The notes below the pieces were generated by a model. That model was not told the origin of the DNA, ran no database searches, and saw only the letters and a program-made list of their open reading frames with translations. Source: Lutraria lutraria (lineage: Eukaryota; Mollusca; Bivalvia; Venerida; Mactridae). From it: a DNA stretch of 64,000 bases. The translations under genes were made by a program, and so were the position numbers. Positions within the stretch are counted from its first letter, which is position 1; each line of letters opens with the position of its first letter. The DNA is taken from positions 17,504,414 to 17,568,413 of the forward strand of contig OZ026835.1 of the NCBI GenBank assembly GCA_964023205.1, read 5' to 3'. This document shows positions 34,941-43,079 of the stretch, in pieces.

Positions 34941-35120
34941 ATGATGCAACACGGTTCCTGCGAATGTAGTAAGACAGAGTTGGATGTGTTTGTTGTGCCA
35001 CCTACCATGACAGCCATGCAAGAGGGTCAATGGACTGAGCATTATTCCATTTCTGCCCTGGACAATAATACTCCCATAGAATTCGGATTCCTGCACCTAG
35101 CAGTGTGGCTTGGTTTGTGA
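34941..35120 (+). pseudogene. Major capsid protein, N-terminal fragment
   Basis: A 59-codon frame whose first ~50 residues match the start of Polinton double-jelly-roll major capsid proteins: SCECSKTELDVFVVPPTMT, then a GQW-E motif and NNTPIEFG. A full gene would be several hundred codons. Here the match stops near 35090 and the frame reads into unrelated sequence and a stop. The C2H2 fragment begins at about 35101, so a deletion joined the two. The break is the same in both arms, so it predates or accompanies the palindrome. Placed 2 nt after the core-like gene, as in a compact capsid cluster. Confidence 0.6.
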
Positions 35121-35292
35121 AGTATGTGAGAAATTCACAAAAGAAGAGTTTGTGTTTCGAAAGCATATTTGGGATCATATAGAATGTTTTCGTTGTGGAA
35201 TTCTACGGTTTGTACGGAACCCTTCAACAATGAATGCTTTTATTGTCATACTGTACTTTGTTATTTGTACTTTCTTATTTAAACTAAGTTAA
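35101..35292 (+). pseudogene. C2H2 zinc-finger fragment
   Basis: Open from just after a stop (35098-35100), with no ATG. It reads CGLVCEVCEKFTKEEFVFRK then HIWDH, a Cys-x2-Cys-x12-His-x3-His finger. A second Cys pair (CFRC) and a hydrophobic end (AFIVILYFVICTFLF) follow. Probably the 3' remnant of a gene joined to the capsid stump by deletion; the source gene is not recognised. AATAAA occurs at about 35305. Confidence 0.45.
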
Positions 35293-35374
35293 AGAAATTA
35301 TATATAAATAAATGATATACAATGTAATATGCTTTTGTCTTTGATTCAGAAACAAAACGAATCTAACACATGGT

Positions 35375-35390
35375 GGCTCAAATAAGGGCC
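35375..35390 (+). terminator. Degenerate histone-like stem-loop
   Basis: GGCTCAAATAAGGGCC: a 5-bp stem with one G-T pair and loop AAATAA instead of the TTTC core. The flanking sequence downstream (AATCACTCTCACATTGTCAG, then ACATACCTATCTGATGACGT) aligns with the region after the intact stem-loops at 40298-40335. AATAAA words follow at about 35407. Read as a decayed paralogue of the same 3' module. Confidence 0.45.
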
Positions 35391-35467
35391 AACATACCAT
35401 TCCAAAAAATAAATAAATCACTCTCACATTGTCAGTATCATAATACTATATTTACATACCTATCTGA

Positions 35468-35488
35468 TGACGTCAAATCATGACGTCA
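35468..35488. promoter_or_regulatory. Pair of CRE palindromes (TGACGTCA), right arm
   Basis: Two perfect TGACGTCA sites (35468-35475, 35481-35488) separated by AATCA; mirror copies at 32666-32686. These are consensus CREB/ATF sites. Which gene they would serve is unclear. Confidence 0.4.
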
Positions 35489-35967
35489 TTTATAAACTTA
35501 ATGTGCTAGTGCGTAGATATTATGGGGTAAGTGTACGTTTGCTACTTATAATACAAAGAGTTAAGGATTTCAATCTCTAATTCGAAACCTCCATTTTGAA
35601 GAATACTCAATTTCATGAATTTTACTGACATATTGACATATTCCTTAGGATCATGGGTTCAAACCCCACTGGGACCATACTTTTTTCTCTTTTTTTAGTT
35701 TTTAGGTAATGTTTCCTATTAATAACATGAATTTATACAGTAATATGGAAGGAAATATTTATTCCATTTTTTTGGGTCTAGTTTATTGGAATTTATATAT
35801 GGTTAATTAACGAAAATCAATTTACTATGAATTTCTGACAGTATTTAGAATACGATCCTTAACACTTCGTAATAGACTTCAAAAACCTTAAGAGACTGTC
35901 ACATTTTTTTCAATCATGTATAAAGTGTGATGTATAATGTGATTGTGTGATGTGTAACATTTTTCTA

Positions 35968-38122
35968 CAAAGTATAACAGTGATACAATATAACAGTGAT
36001 ACAATATAATAGTTATACAATATAACAGTGATACAATATAACAGTGATACAATATAACAGTGATACAATATAACAGTGATACAATATAATAGTTATACAA
36101 TATAACAATGATACAATATAACAGTTATACAATATAACAGTGATACAATATAACAGTGATACAATATAACAATGATACAATATAACAATGATACAATATA
36201 ACAGTAATACAGTTTAACAGTGATACAATATAATAGTGATACAATATAACAGTGATATAATATAATAGTTATACAATATAACAGTGATACAATATAATAG
36301 TTATACAATATAACAATGATACAATATAACAGTTATACAATATAACAGTAATACAATATAACAGTGATACAATATAACAGTAATACAATATAACAGTGAT
36401 ACAATATAACAGTGATACAATATAACAGTGATACAATATAACAGTGATACAATATAATAGTTATACAATATAACAATGATACAATATAACAGTTATACAA
36501 TATAACAGTAATACAATATAACAGTGATACAATATAACAGTGATACAATATAACAGTAATACAGTTTAACAGTGATACAATATAACAGTGATACAATATA
36601 ACAGTGATACAATATAACAGTGATACAATATAACAGTGATACAATATAACAGTAATACAGTTTAACAGTGATACAATATAATAGTGATACAGTTTAACAG
36701 TGATACAATATAACAGTGATACAATATAACAGTGATACAATATAACAGTAATACAGTTTAACAGTGATACAATATAACAGTAATACAGTTTAACAGTGAT
36801 ACAATATAACAGTGATACAATATAACAGTGATACAATATAACAGTGATACAATATAACAGTGATACAATATAACAGTGATACAATATAACAGTAATACAG
36901 TTTAACAGTGATACAATATAATAGTGATACAATATAACAGTGATATAATATAATAGTTATACAATATAACAGTTATACAATATAACAGTAATACAATATA
37001 ACAGTGATACAATATAACAGTAATACAATATAACAGTGATACAATATAACAGTGATACAATATAACAGTGATACAATATAACAGTGATACAATATAATAG
37101 TTATACAATATAACAATGATACAATATAACAGTTATACAATATAACAGTAATACAATATAACAGTGATACAATATAACAGTAATACAATATAACAGTGAT
37201 ACAATATAACAGTGATACAATATAACAGTGATACAATATAACAATGATACAATATAACAGTGATACAATATAACAGTGATACAATATAATAGTTATACAA
37301 TATAACAGTGATACAATATAACAGTGATACAATATAACAGTGATACAATATAACAGTGATACAATATAACAGTAATACAGTTTAACAGTGATACAATATA
37401 ACAGTGATACAATATAACAGTGATACAATATAACAGTGATACAATATAACAGTGATACAATATAACAGTAATACAGTTTAACAGTGATACAATATAATAG
37501 TGATACAGTTTAACAGTGATACAATATAACAGTGATACAATATAACAGTGATACAATATAACAGTAATACAGTTTAACAGTGATACAATATAACAGTAAT
37601 ACAGTTTAACAGTGATACAATATAACAGTGATACAATATAACAGTGATACAATATAACAGTGATACAATATAACAGTGATACAATATAACAGTGATACAA
37701 TATAACAGTAATACAGTTTAACAGTGATACAATATAATAGTGATACAATATAACAGTGATATAATATAATAGTTATACAATATAACAGTAATACAGTATA
37801 ACAGTGATACAATATAACAGTGATACAATATAACAGTGATACAATATAACAGTAATACAGTTTAACAGTGATACAATATAACAGTAATACAGTTTAACAG
37901 TGATACAATATAACAGTGATACAATATAACAGTGATACAATATAACAGTGATACAATATAACAGTGATACAATATAACAGTAATACAGTTTAACAGTGAT
38001 ACAATATAATAGTGATACAATATAACAGTGATATAATATAATAGTTATACAATATAACAGTAATACAGTATAACAGTGATACAATATAACAGTGATATAA
38101 TATAATAGTTATACAATATAAC
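35968..38122. repeat. 16-bp tandem array, right arm (expanded)
   Basis: About 134 copies of CAGTGATACAATATAA and variants (CAGTTTAA, TAATAC). Higher-order blocks of several hundred bp recur (for example around 36600-36900 and 37400-37700), so growth involved duplication of long segments. The long YCITVILYHCYIV-type frames on the minus strand come from the period. Confidence 0.95.
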
Positions 38123-38162
38123 CATGAATTTAACACAATCTTGAAGTGTTGGAACAAATAAA

Positions 38163-39735
38163 ACCTTGCTGACCGTATATACTTAAATCAAATCATGACA
38201 CTGACTGTCTATACTTTTGTCTATACTTTTATCATATCATAACACTGACTGTCTATACCAATATCAAATCATGACACTGAATGTCTATAATAACATCAAA
38301 TCATGACACTGACTGTCTATACCATATCATATCATGACACTGACTGTCTATACTTTTTTCAAATCATGGCACTGACTGTCTATACTAATATCAAATCATG
38401 ACACTGACTGTATATAACCATATCATATCATGACACTGACTGTCTATACTTATATCAAATCATGACACTGACTGTCTATACCTATATCATATCATGACAC
38501 TGACTCTCTATAATTTTATCATATCATGACACTGACTATCTATACTGATATCAAATCATGACACTGACTGTATATACTCAAATTAAATCAAGACTCTGAC
38601 TGTCTATACCAACATCAAATCATGACACTGACTGTCTATACATATATCATATCATGCCACTGACTGTCTATACCTGTATCATATCATGAAACTGACTGTC
38701 TATACATATATCATATCATGACACTGACTGTCTATACCTATATCATATCATGAAACTGACTGTCTATACCTTTATCAAATTATGACACTGACTGTCAATG
38801 CCCATATCAAATCATGACACTGACTGTCTGTACTTTTATCAAATCATGACACTGACTGTATCTACTTATATTAAATCATAACAATGTATATACGAATATC
38901 AAATCATGACATTGACTGTCTATACTAATATCAAATCTTGACACTGACTGTCGATACCTATATCATATCATGACACTGACTGTCTATACCATATCAAATC
39001 ATGACACTGACTGTCTACACTAATATCAAATCATGACACTGACTGTATCTACTTATATTAAATCATAACAATGTCTATACTAACATCAAATCATGACATT
39101 GACTGTCTATACTAATATCAAATCTTGACACTGACTGTCGATAGCTATATCATATCATGACACTGACTGTCTATACCATATCAAATCATGACACTGACTG
39201 TCTGTACTTTTATCAAATCATGACACTGACTGTATCTACTTATATTAAATCATAACAATGTATATACTAATATCAAATCATGACATTGACTGTCTATACT
39301 AATATCAAATCTTGACACTGACTGTCGATACCTATATCATATCATGACACTGAGTGTCTATACCTATATCAAATCATGACACTGACTGTCTATACTTTTA
39401 TCAAATCATGACATTGACTGTCTATACTAATATCAAATCTTGACACTGACTGTCGATACCTATATCATATCATGACACTGAGTGTCTATACCTATATCAA
39501 ATCATGACACTGACTGTCTACACTAATATCAAATCATGACACTGACTGTCTATACTTTTATCATATCATGACACTGACTTTCTATGCCTATATCAAATCA
39601 TGACACTGACTGTATATGCCTTTATCATATCATGACACTGACTGACTATACTAATATTAAATCATGACACTAATTGTCTATACTTTTATCAAATCATGAC
39701 ACTGACTGTATATACTAATATCAAATCATGACAAT
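38163..39735. repeat. 32-bp tandem array, right arm
   Basis: About 50 imperfect copies of the complement of the unit at 30163-31735. Length equals that of the left array, so only the 16-bp array changed size between arms. Confidence 0.93.
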
Positions 39736-39812
39736 GTCGACCATGTTGAATCATGAAACATAAATGAGCTATGGAACATGAAAAAAAACACTAACTGACC
39801 TAGAAAACAACA

Positions 39813-39890
39813 GACCAATGAAATGCCGTTAAAATAGACCAATGAAATACTGTTAAAATGGACCAATGAAATACTGTTAAAATGGACAAA
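39813..39890 (+). promoter_or_regulatory. Triple CCAAT-box repeat upstream of the coiled-coil gene
   Basis: Three 24-bp units (GACCAATGAAATACTGTTAA-like) place CCAAT at 39815-39819, 39839-39843 and 39863-39867; a fourth unit has GACAAAT. The array ends about 65 bp before the ATG at 39955 and no TATA box is seen between. Phased CCAAT boxes are common in histone and other S-phase promoters. Confidence 0.55.
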
Positions 39891-39954
39891 TCAGAGTCCT
39901 TGTATCATAGTCAGTGAGTGGCCTTACCTTGATCTAGTTTCATTCTGTATCGAG

Positions 39955-40278
39955 ATGTCTCAACGTACGCTTAACATTATTAAGAGAAAGTATACAACCT
40001 TAGGGTTGTATATTGAACAGCTGGAAATGCAGCTAGAAGAGCTGCGGTTGGAGGTGAAGACCCTGAGAGAGGGGAAGAAGTTCGCAGAGGAGGTGGAGGT
40101 CTGCTCTGGGGAAGAGGACTGGGGGGATACCCCTCAAGAATCAACCCCAGAGAACTGGGAAGATGAACTCACGGAGGTTCCTTCGAACCTCTATCAACCC
40201 ACACCGGACCCCAAGGATGTCCAGAAATGGGACAAGTGGTGTCCTGCTTATATGGGGAGATGCGGTCAACGCCATTAA
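39955..40278 (+). CDS. Coiled-coil acidic protein of the Polinton arm, right copy
   Basis: 107 aa. Residues about 1-45 (basic start, then LEMQLEELRLEVKTLREGKK) are predicted coiled coil with leucines at heptad-like spacing. The middle is strongly acidic (EEVEVCSGEEDW...ENWEDELTEVP). The C-terminus has WDKWCPAYMGRCG. I do not recognise the family. The codon and base content is GC-richer than the surroundings. The single ATG is preceded by the CCAAT repeat. The stop is followed after 19 nt by two histone-type stem-loops. Conserved identically in both arms, which argues for a real gene. A small regulatory or scaffold protein is possible; no function assigned. Confidence 0.6.
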   Translation: MSQRTLNIIKRKYTTLGLYIEQLEMQLEELRLEVKTLREGKKFAEEVEVCSGEEDWGDTPQESTPENWEDELTEVPSNLYQPTPDPKDVQKWDKWCPAYMGRCGQRH

Positions 40279-40297
40279 TCCCCATACAAGTACCAAC

Positions 40298-40335
40298 GGT
40301 CCTTTTCAGGACCACCAACGGCCCTTTTCAGGGCC
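40298..40335 (+). terminator. Tandem histone-type 3' stem-loops after the coiled-coil gene
   Basis: SL1 40298-40313 is GGTCCTTTTCAGGACC and SL2 40320-40335 is GGCCCTTTTCAGGGCC. Both have the 6-bp stem, 4-nt TTTC loop, GG start and CC end of the replication-dependent histone mRNA stem-loop (GGYYCUUUUCARRRCC). SL1 and SL2 differ by a compensating base-pair swap (T-A for C-G). The 5' flank is CCAAC and the spacer is ACCAAC, like histone flanks. CAGAAAGAA at 40347-40355, 11 nt past SL2, resembles a U7-binding downstream element. No AATAAA lies between stop and element. Same orientation as the gene. Confidence 0.82.
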
Positions 40336-40504
40336 CCCATACAATTCAGAAAGAATCACTCTCATATTGTCAATATTACTAGTATATTTACATTCCTATC
40401 TGATAACACCAAATACAAATAGACGGTGTGAGGTAAGTTTTCTATAAACATTTCCTACAAAGTGCTGTGATAGTATGATGTGTACAATCATTTTCAACAA
40501 ATGT

Positions 40505-40752
40505 ATACAGTATTCAAATTGCTGTGATAGTATATATTAAGTATACAGTATTCAAATTGCTGTGATAGTATATATTAAGTGTACAGTGTTCAAATTGCTG
40601 TGATAGTATATATTAAGTGTACAGTGTTCAAATTGCTGTGATAGTATATATTAAGTGTACAGTGTTCAAATTGCTGTGATAGTATATATTAAGTGTACAG
40701 TGTTCAAATTGCTGTGATAGTATATATTAAGTGTACAGTGTTCAAATTGCGC
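40505..40752. repeat. 38-bp tandem array abutting the protease frame, right arm
   Basis: Copies of GCTGTGATAGTATATATTAA plus GTGTACAGTGTTCAAATT. The last unit ends directly at the point where the protease frame opens, so the array appears to have replaced the gene's original 5' end. Each unit has TATATATTAA, a possible TATA box. Confidence 0.9.
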
Positions 40753-40762
40753 TAATTGCTAA

Positions 40763-41293
40763 TTGCGTGTTTGTGCTAAAGATCAATTACCTTCAGAGAA
40801 ACCGCATGACGTGAAAGCCTATATTGTGAATACCCATAACGGGAATCAACCTGGAGAACACTGGGTGGCTCTTTATTTAAAAGACAATAAAGCAGTGTAC
40901 TTTGATTCCTACGGATTACCACCTTTCGAAGAGATTCTATCCTTTGTGAAAAAACATGCCAACAAAACTTATCTGTGGAATGCCATGAGAATACAAGGCG
41001 ATATGTTACCGGTGTGTGGTGTGTATTGTCTATTCGCTTTGGATTTTATCTCACGTGAATGTGACTTGAACCAGATACTGTTAACCCGATTCAAACCGGA
41101 CATGTATGGAAAAAATGACACTTATGTGACGCATTGGTTTCAACAATATTATGGTACTTATTACATGCATGCTCAATATGTGAACAAGTGTGGACAAAAA
41201 TGTTTTGCTCAACGTAACTCTAGACCAGAAGGTCACAGACGTTTGTATCATAGTATCATACATAGAAATACAACTCTTTATGGTGATCATTAA
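40763..41293 (+). CDS. Adenain-like cysteine protease (Polinton PRO), 5' end missing
   Basis: 176 codons. The family matures capsid proteins in adenoviruses and Polintons. All active-site positions are present, numbered from the frame start: His33 (GEHWVALYL), Asp48 (VYFDSYGLPPF), Gln78 and Cys85 (QGDMLPVCGVYCLFALDF). The Gln-to-Cys spacing of 7 equals that of adenain. The frame opens with TTG directly after a TAA and has no usable ATG before residue 75. The usual N-terminal segment before the D-x-LP motif is cut short; the 38-bp array abuts it. Either the gene is 5'-truncated or it uses an upstream spliced exon. The 3' side has no stem-loop and no clear AATAAA. Both arms have the same defect. 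Confidence 0.85.
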   Translation: MRVCAKDQLPSEKPHDVKAYIVNTHNGNQPGEHWVALYLKDNKAVYFDSYGLPPFEEILSFVKKHANKTYLWNAMRIQGDMLPVCGVYCLFALDFISRECDLNQILLTRFKPDMYGKNDTYVTHWFQQYYGTYYMHAQYVNKCGQKCFAQRNSRPEGHRRLYHSIIHRNTTLYGDH

Positions 41294-41437
41294 ATGTAAA
41301 CAATGTTACTGTTTCATAAAATGTTTCATGTAGTTTCTTGTTTCTTGTTACAAAAAAGTTTAGAAAAACTGAAACTAGGTGTCTGTTGTCTTTTTTCTAA
41401 GTTCATAAAAATCAAGCTCCGCACATGCATCGGCGCG

Positions 41438-41485
41438 TGACGCCATCCAATCCTAGGGTGACGTCATCCAAGCAATATGACGTCA
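41438..41485 (+). promoter_or_regulatory. Three CRE-like sites upstream of the Cys-rich gene
   Basis: TGACGCCATCCAA (41438), TGACGTCATCCAA (41459) and TGACGTCATCCAA (41478): a 13-bp motif repeated at 19-21 bp spacing. TGACGTCA is the CREB/ATF consensus. The most upstream ATG of the following ORF (41477) lies inside the third motif, which argues that translation starts later (41531 or 41567). Confidence 0.5.
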
Positions 41486-42010
41486 TCCAACCACGAGAGT
41501 GGGGGGTGTAATACAATACTCCGTCTTACAATGCCTCATTTCATTCTGAGAACTCAAACACTCAAGATGGAGGCTTTATTCAATGAACTCAAAACAGCAA
41601 AACAACTGACTGAAAAACAGAGCAGGGTATGGCGTTCAATCAGTCGCTTAGCGGCTAGCATTGTTAGAAAAAGGGAACGAGATCTTCAAACCATTGGTGA
41701 GACTATGAATTGCATTGAAACCAATCGATTTCATCATAAAGAAGAATTATCTCAAATGCCAGAGCAATATCGAGATCAAGTCAGAGAAAGGCAGCGAGAT
41801 GCTCGGGAACGAACGGCGAATAGACAACGGGAACAACAACAAGAAGAAGAGCATTGGCGCTCTACCGCTCAAGTTGAGTACACGGAACAACCACCAGTAC
41901 CAGAACAGGAATGGTCCTGTGGGGATCTAACATGCAGGCACTGCTATCCCCCACCAGACTGCCAATGCGAACTATGTACCCAACCAGATCAGTCAGCAAA
42001 CACGGTTTAA
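41477..42010 (+). CDS. Cys-rich C-terminal protein of the Polinton arm, right copy
   Basis: Longest frame 177 aa. More likely starts are Met19 (41531, MPHFILRTQTLK) or Met31 (41567, MEALFNELKTAK), because the first ATG lies in a promoter-like repeat. The middle (about 45-130) is charged and helical, rich in Arg, Glu and Gln (RERQRDARERTANRQREQQQ), a likely long coiled coil. The C-terminus has six cysteines within 20 residues (CGDLTCRHCYPPPDCQCELC), a probable metal-binding knuckle. Not recognised as a named family; could be a nucleic-acid-binding regulator. The stop is followed after 12 nt by tandem histone-type stem-loops. Identical in both arms. Confidence 0.6.
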   Translation: MTSSNHESGGCNTILRLTMPHFILRTQTLKMEALFNELKTAKQLTEKQSRVWRSISRLAASIVRKRERDLQTIGETMNCIETNRFHHKEELSQMPEQYRDQVRERQRDARERTANRQREQQQEEEHWRSTAQVEYTEQPPVPEQEWSCGDLTCRHCYPPPDCQCELCTQPDQSANTV

Positions 42011-42022
42011 AAAACCATCAAC

Positions 42023-42060
42023 GGTCCTTTTCAGGACCACCAACGGCCCTTTTCAGGGCC
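42023..42060 (+). terminator. Tandem histone-type 3' stem-loops after the Cys-rich gene
   Basis: SL1 42023-42038 GGTCCTTTTCAGGACC, spacer ACCAAC, SL2 42045-42060 GGCCCTTTTCAGGGCC followed by ACCA. SL2 matches the metazoan histone consensus at every position. The 5' flank is ATCAAC, the 3' flank ACCA, and a purine block CGAAAGAAAA lies at 42073-42082, 12 nt downstream, where the U7 snRNP-binding element is expected. No AATAAA is seen downstream in the element. SL sequences and spacer are identical to those at 40298-40335 although the surrounding DNA differs, implying selection or recent copying. Confidence 0.82.
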
Positions 42061-42273
42061 ACCATGTCTTTTCGAAAGAAAATTCTCTCATTGTCTAAGT
42101 CTATACAGTACAAATAACAAAACACACACAGTACCCAGAACATTCCTAAAATCCATTTCATACTATTTTGGGGTACAACATTGATTTCCAATTTGTCCTA
42201 ATTTGTCACAATTTTGAAAACTTCTGGGTACCAATTACGTTGATTAGTACCCAGGGTATCGCCATATACTACT

Positions 42274-42279
42274 GTTGTG
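42274..42279. repeat. Target site duplication, right (GTTGTG)
   Basis: Identical to 27619-27624; directly follows the terminal ...ACT of the element. Confidence 0.9.
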
Positions 42280-43058
42280 AATGCCCATATTCTGATAAAG
42301 TTTGTTCCTGCTGTAAACACATGCATGCAAGTGTGTCATTATGACTATAGTTTATCATCTATTATAACTTATAATTAATTATTCTTTTGTGCAATTTGTT
42401 GAATATGGTAAAATATAGGTGTAATTTAAGCTACTTTGAAACTACAAGTAAACAGGCAATTGTATCCTTGACAATATGAATTCAATAAAGTAAATGATAA
42501 AAGAAATTCTTGAAATAACATGCTTTTGTATGAATTTAAAATAAATGTTGCATAACTGAAAGAGGTTTTTTTTGTTATTTATCATTATTGTTCAGTTATG
42601 GATAAAACATTTTACAGTCAAATTGAAAACATGACTGAACAATGCGACGTGGGTTTTGAGGCCCTAATGTTGCGCATTTGTATTTTTGATATTCCTGTTG
42701 CTGGAACTGTACCGAATTTCTGCATACTGCATGTCAAACACAATTATGTGAATTCATGATTACAATATTGTTCATGATTAATTTAATTGACTTTAATTGA
42801 TATATCAGTAACCCTGTTTATAATAAGGAACCTGTTTGTATTCTGCAAATATGACCAACACTTATATATGTGTCATCGACATCAGTACAATTTTGTGGCT
42901 GAAAAAGTACCAAACGTATCCATAAAATTGCAAAAAACGTGTGATAGGTTAAACCAATCACCAATTTAAAAGCGTGTGTAAGTTATGACGAGTGGGAATT
43001 CCATGGATTCACCCTGACAACGGTAAATTTACAAAACTAAGATCTTTTTTCAAACTAC
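42280..43058 (+). mobile_element. Copy 3 of the TIR transposon family, right part
   Basis: Continues the alignment to copy 1 from about 15230: GATAAAGTTTGTTCC.GCTG, CACATGCATGCA, CAATTGTATCCTTGACAAT, GTTGCTGGAACTGTACCGAA, then CTGACAACGGTAAATTT.CAAAACTAAGAT. It is cut off near 43058, where the 19-bp satellite starts. Confidence 0.8.
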
Positions 43059-43079
43059 ATGTACTATAATTTGTTTATT

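Larger units (their letters stand above)
27625..42273. mobile_element. Palindromic Polinton/Maverick-derived element
   Basis: 14,649 bp, starting AGTAGTATATGGCGATACCC and ending with its exact complement, with 6-bp direct repeats outside. The 5'-AG ends and 6-bp duplication are Polinton hallmarks. Content agrees: adenain-like protease, major and minor capsid-type proteins, a two-helix membrane protein, a basic core-like protein and an integrase chromodomain tail. Layout: left arm 27625-33242, unique centre 33243-34911, right arm 34912-42273. The arms are nearly identical; I noticed one substitution (32561 versus 35593) and an array-length difference. Missing: protein-primed DNA polymerase B, integrase core, packaging ATPase and most of the major capsid gene. 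It cannot be autonomous, but it could be mobilised in trans while its ends work. It sits inside another transposon. Confidence 0.92.
34912..42273. repeat. Right terminal inverted repeat (arm) of the Polinton derivative
   Basis: Reverse complement of 27625-33242 except for the expanded 16-bp array. It holds, in plus-strand order: major-capsid stump, C2H2 fragment, degenerate stem-loop, CRE pair, 16-bp array, 32-bp array, CCAAT repeat, coiled-coil gene with stem-loops, 38-bp array, protease, CRE triplet, Cys-rich gene with stem-loops, terminus. Confidence 0.93.

Noticed and set aside
35640..35690. tRNA-like 3' half with GGGTTCAAACCCC in the Polinton arm
   Set aside because: A B-box-like sequence is present, but no A box, anticodon arm or acceptor stem can be built; perhaps a SINE scrap.
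27625..42273. Assembly artefact as the explanation of the palindrome
   Set aside because: A misassembled inverted copy would not create a 6-bp direct duplication outside matching 5'-AG ends, nor an array-length difference and a private substitution. Long reads are still needed for certainty.
27625..42273. Intact replicating virus or autonomous Polinton
   Set aside because: No polymerase B, integrase core or packaging ATPase, and only the start of the major capsid gene is present.
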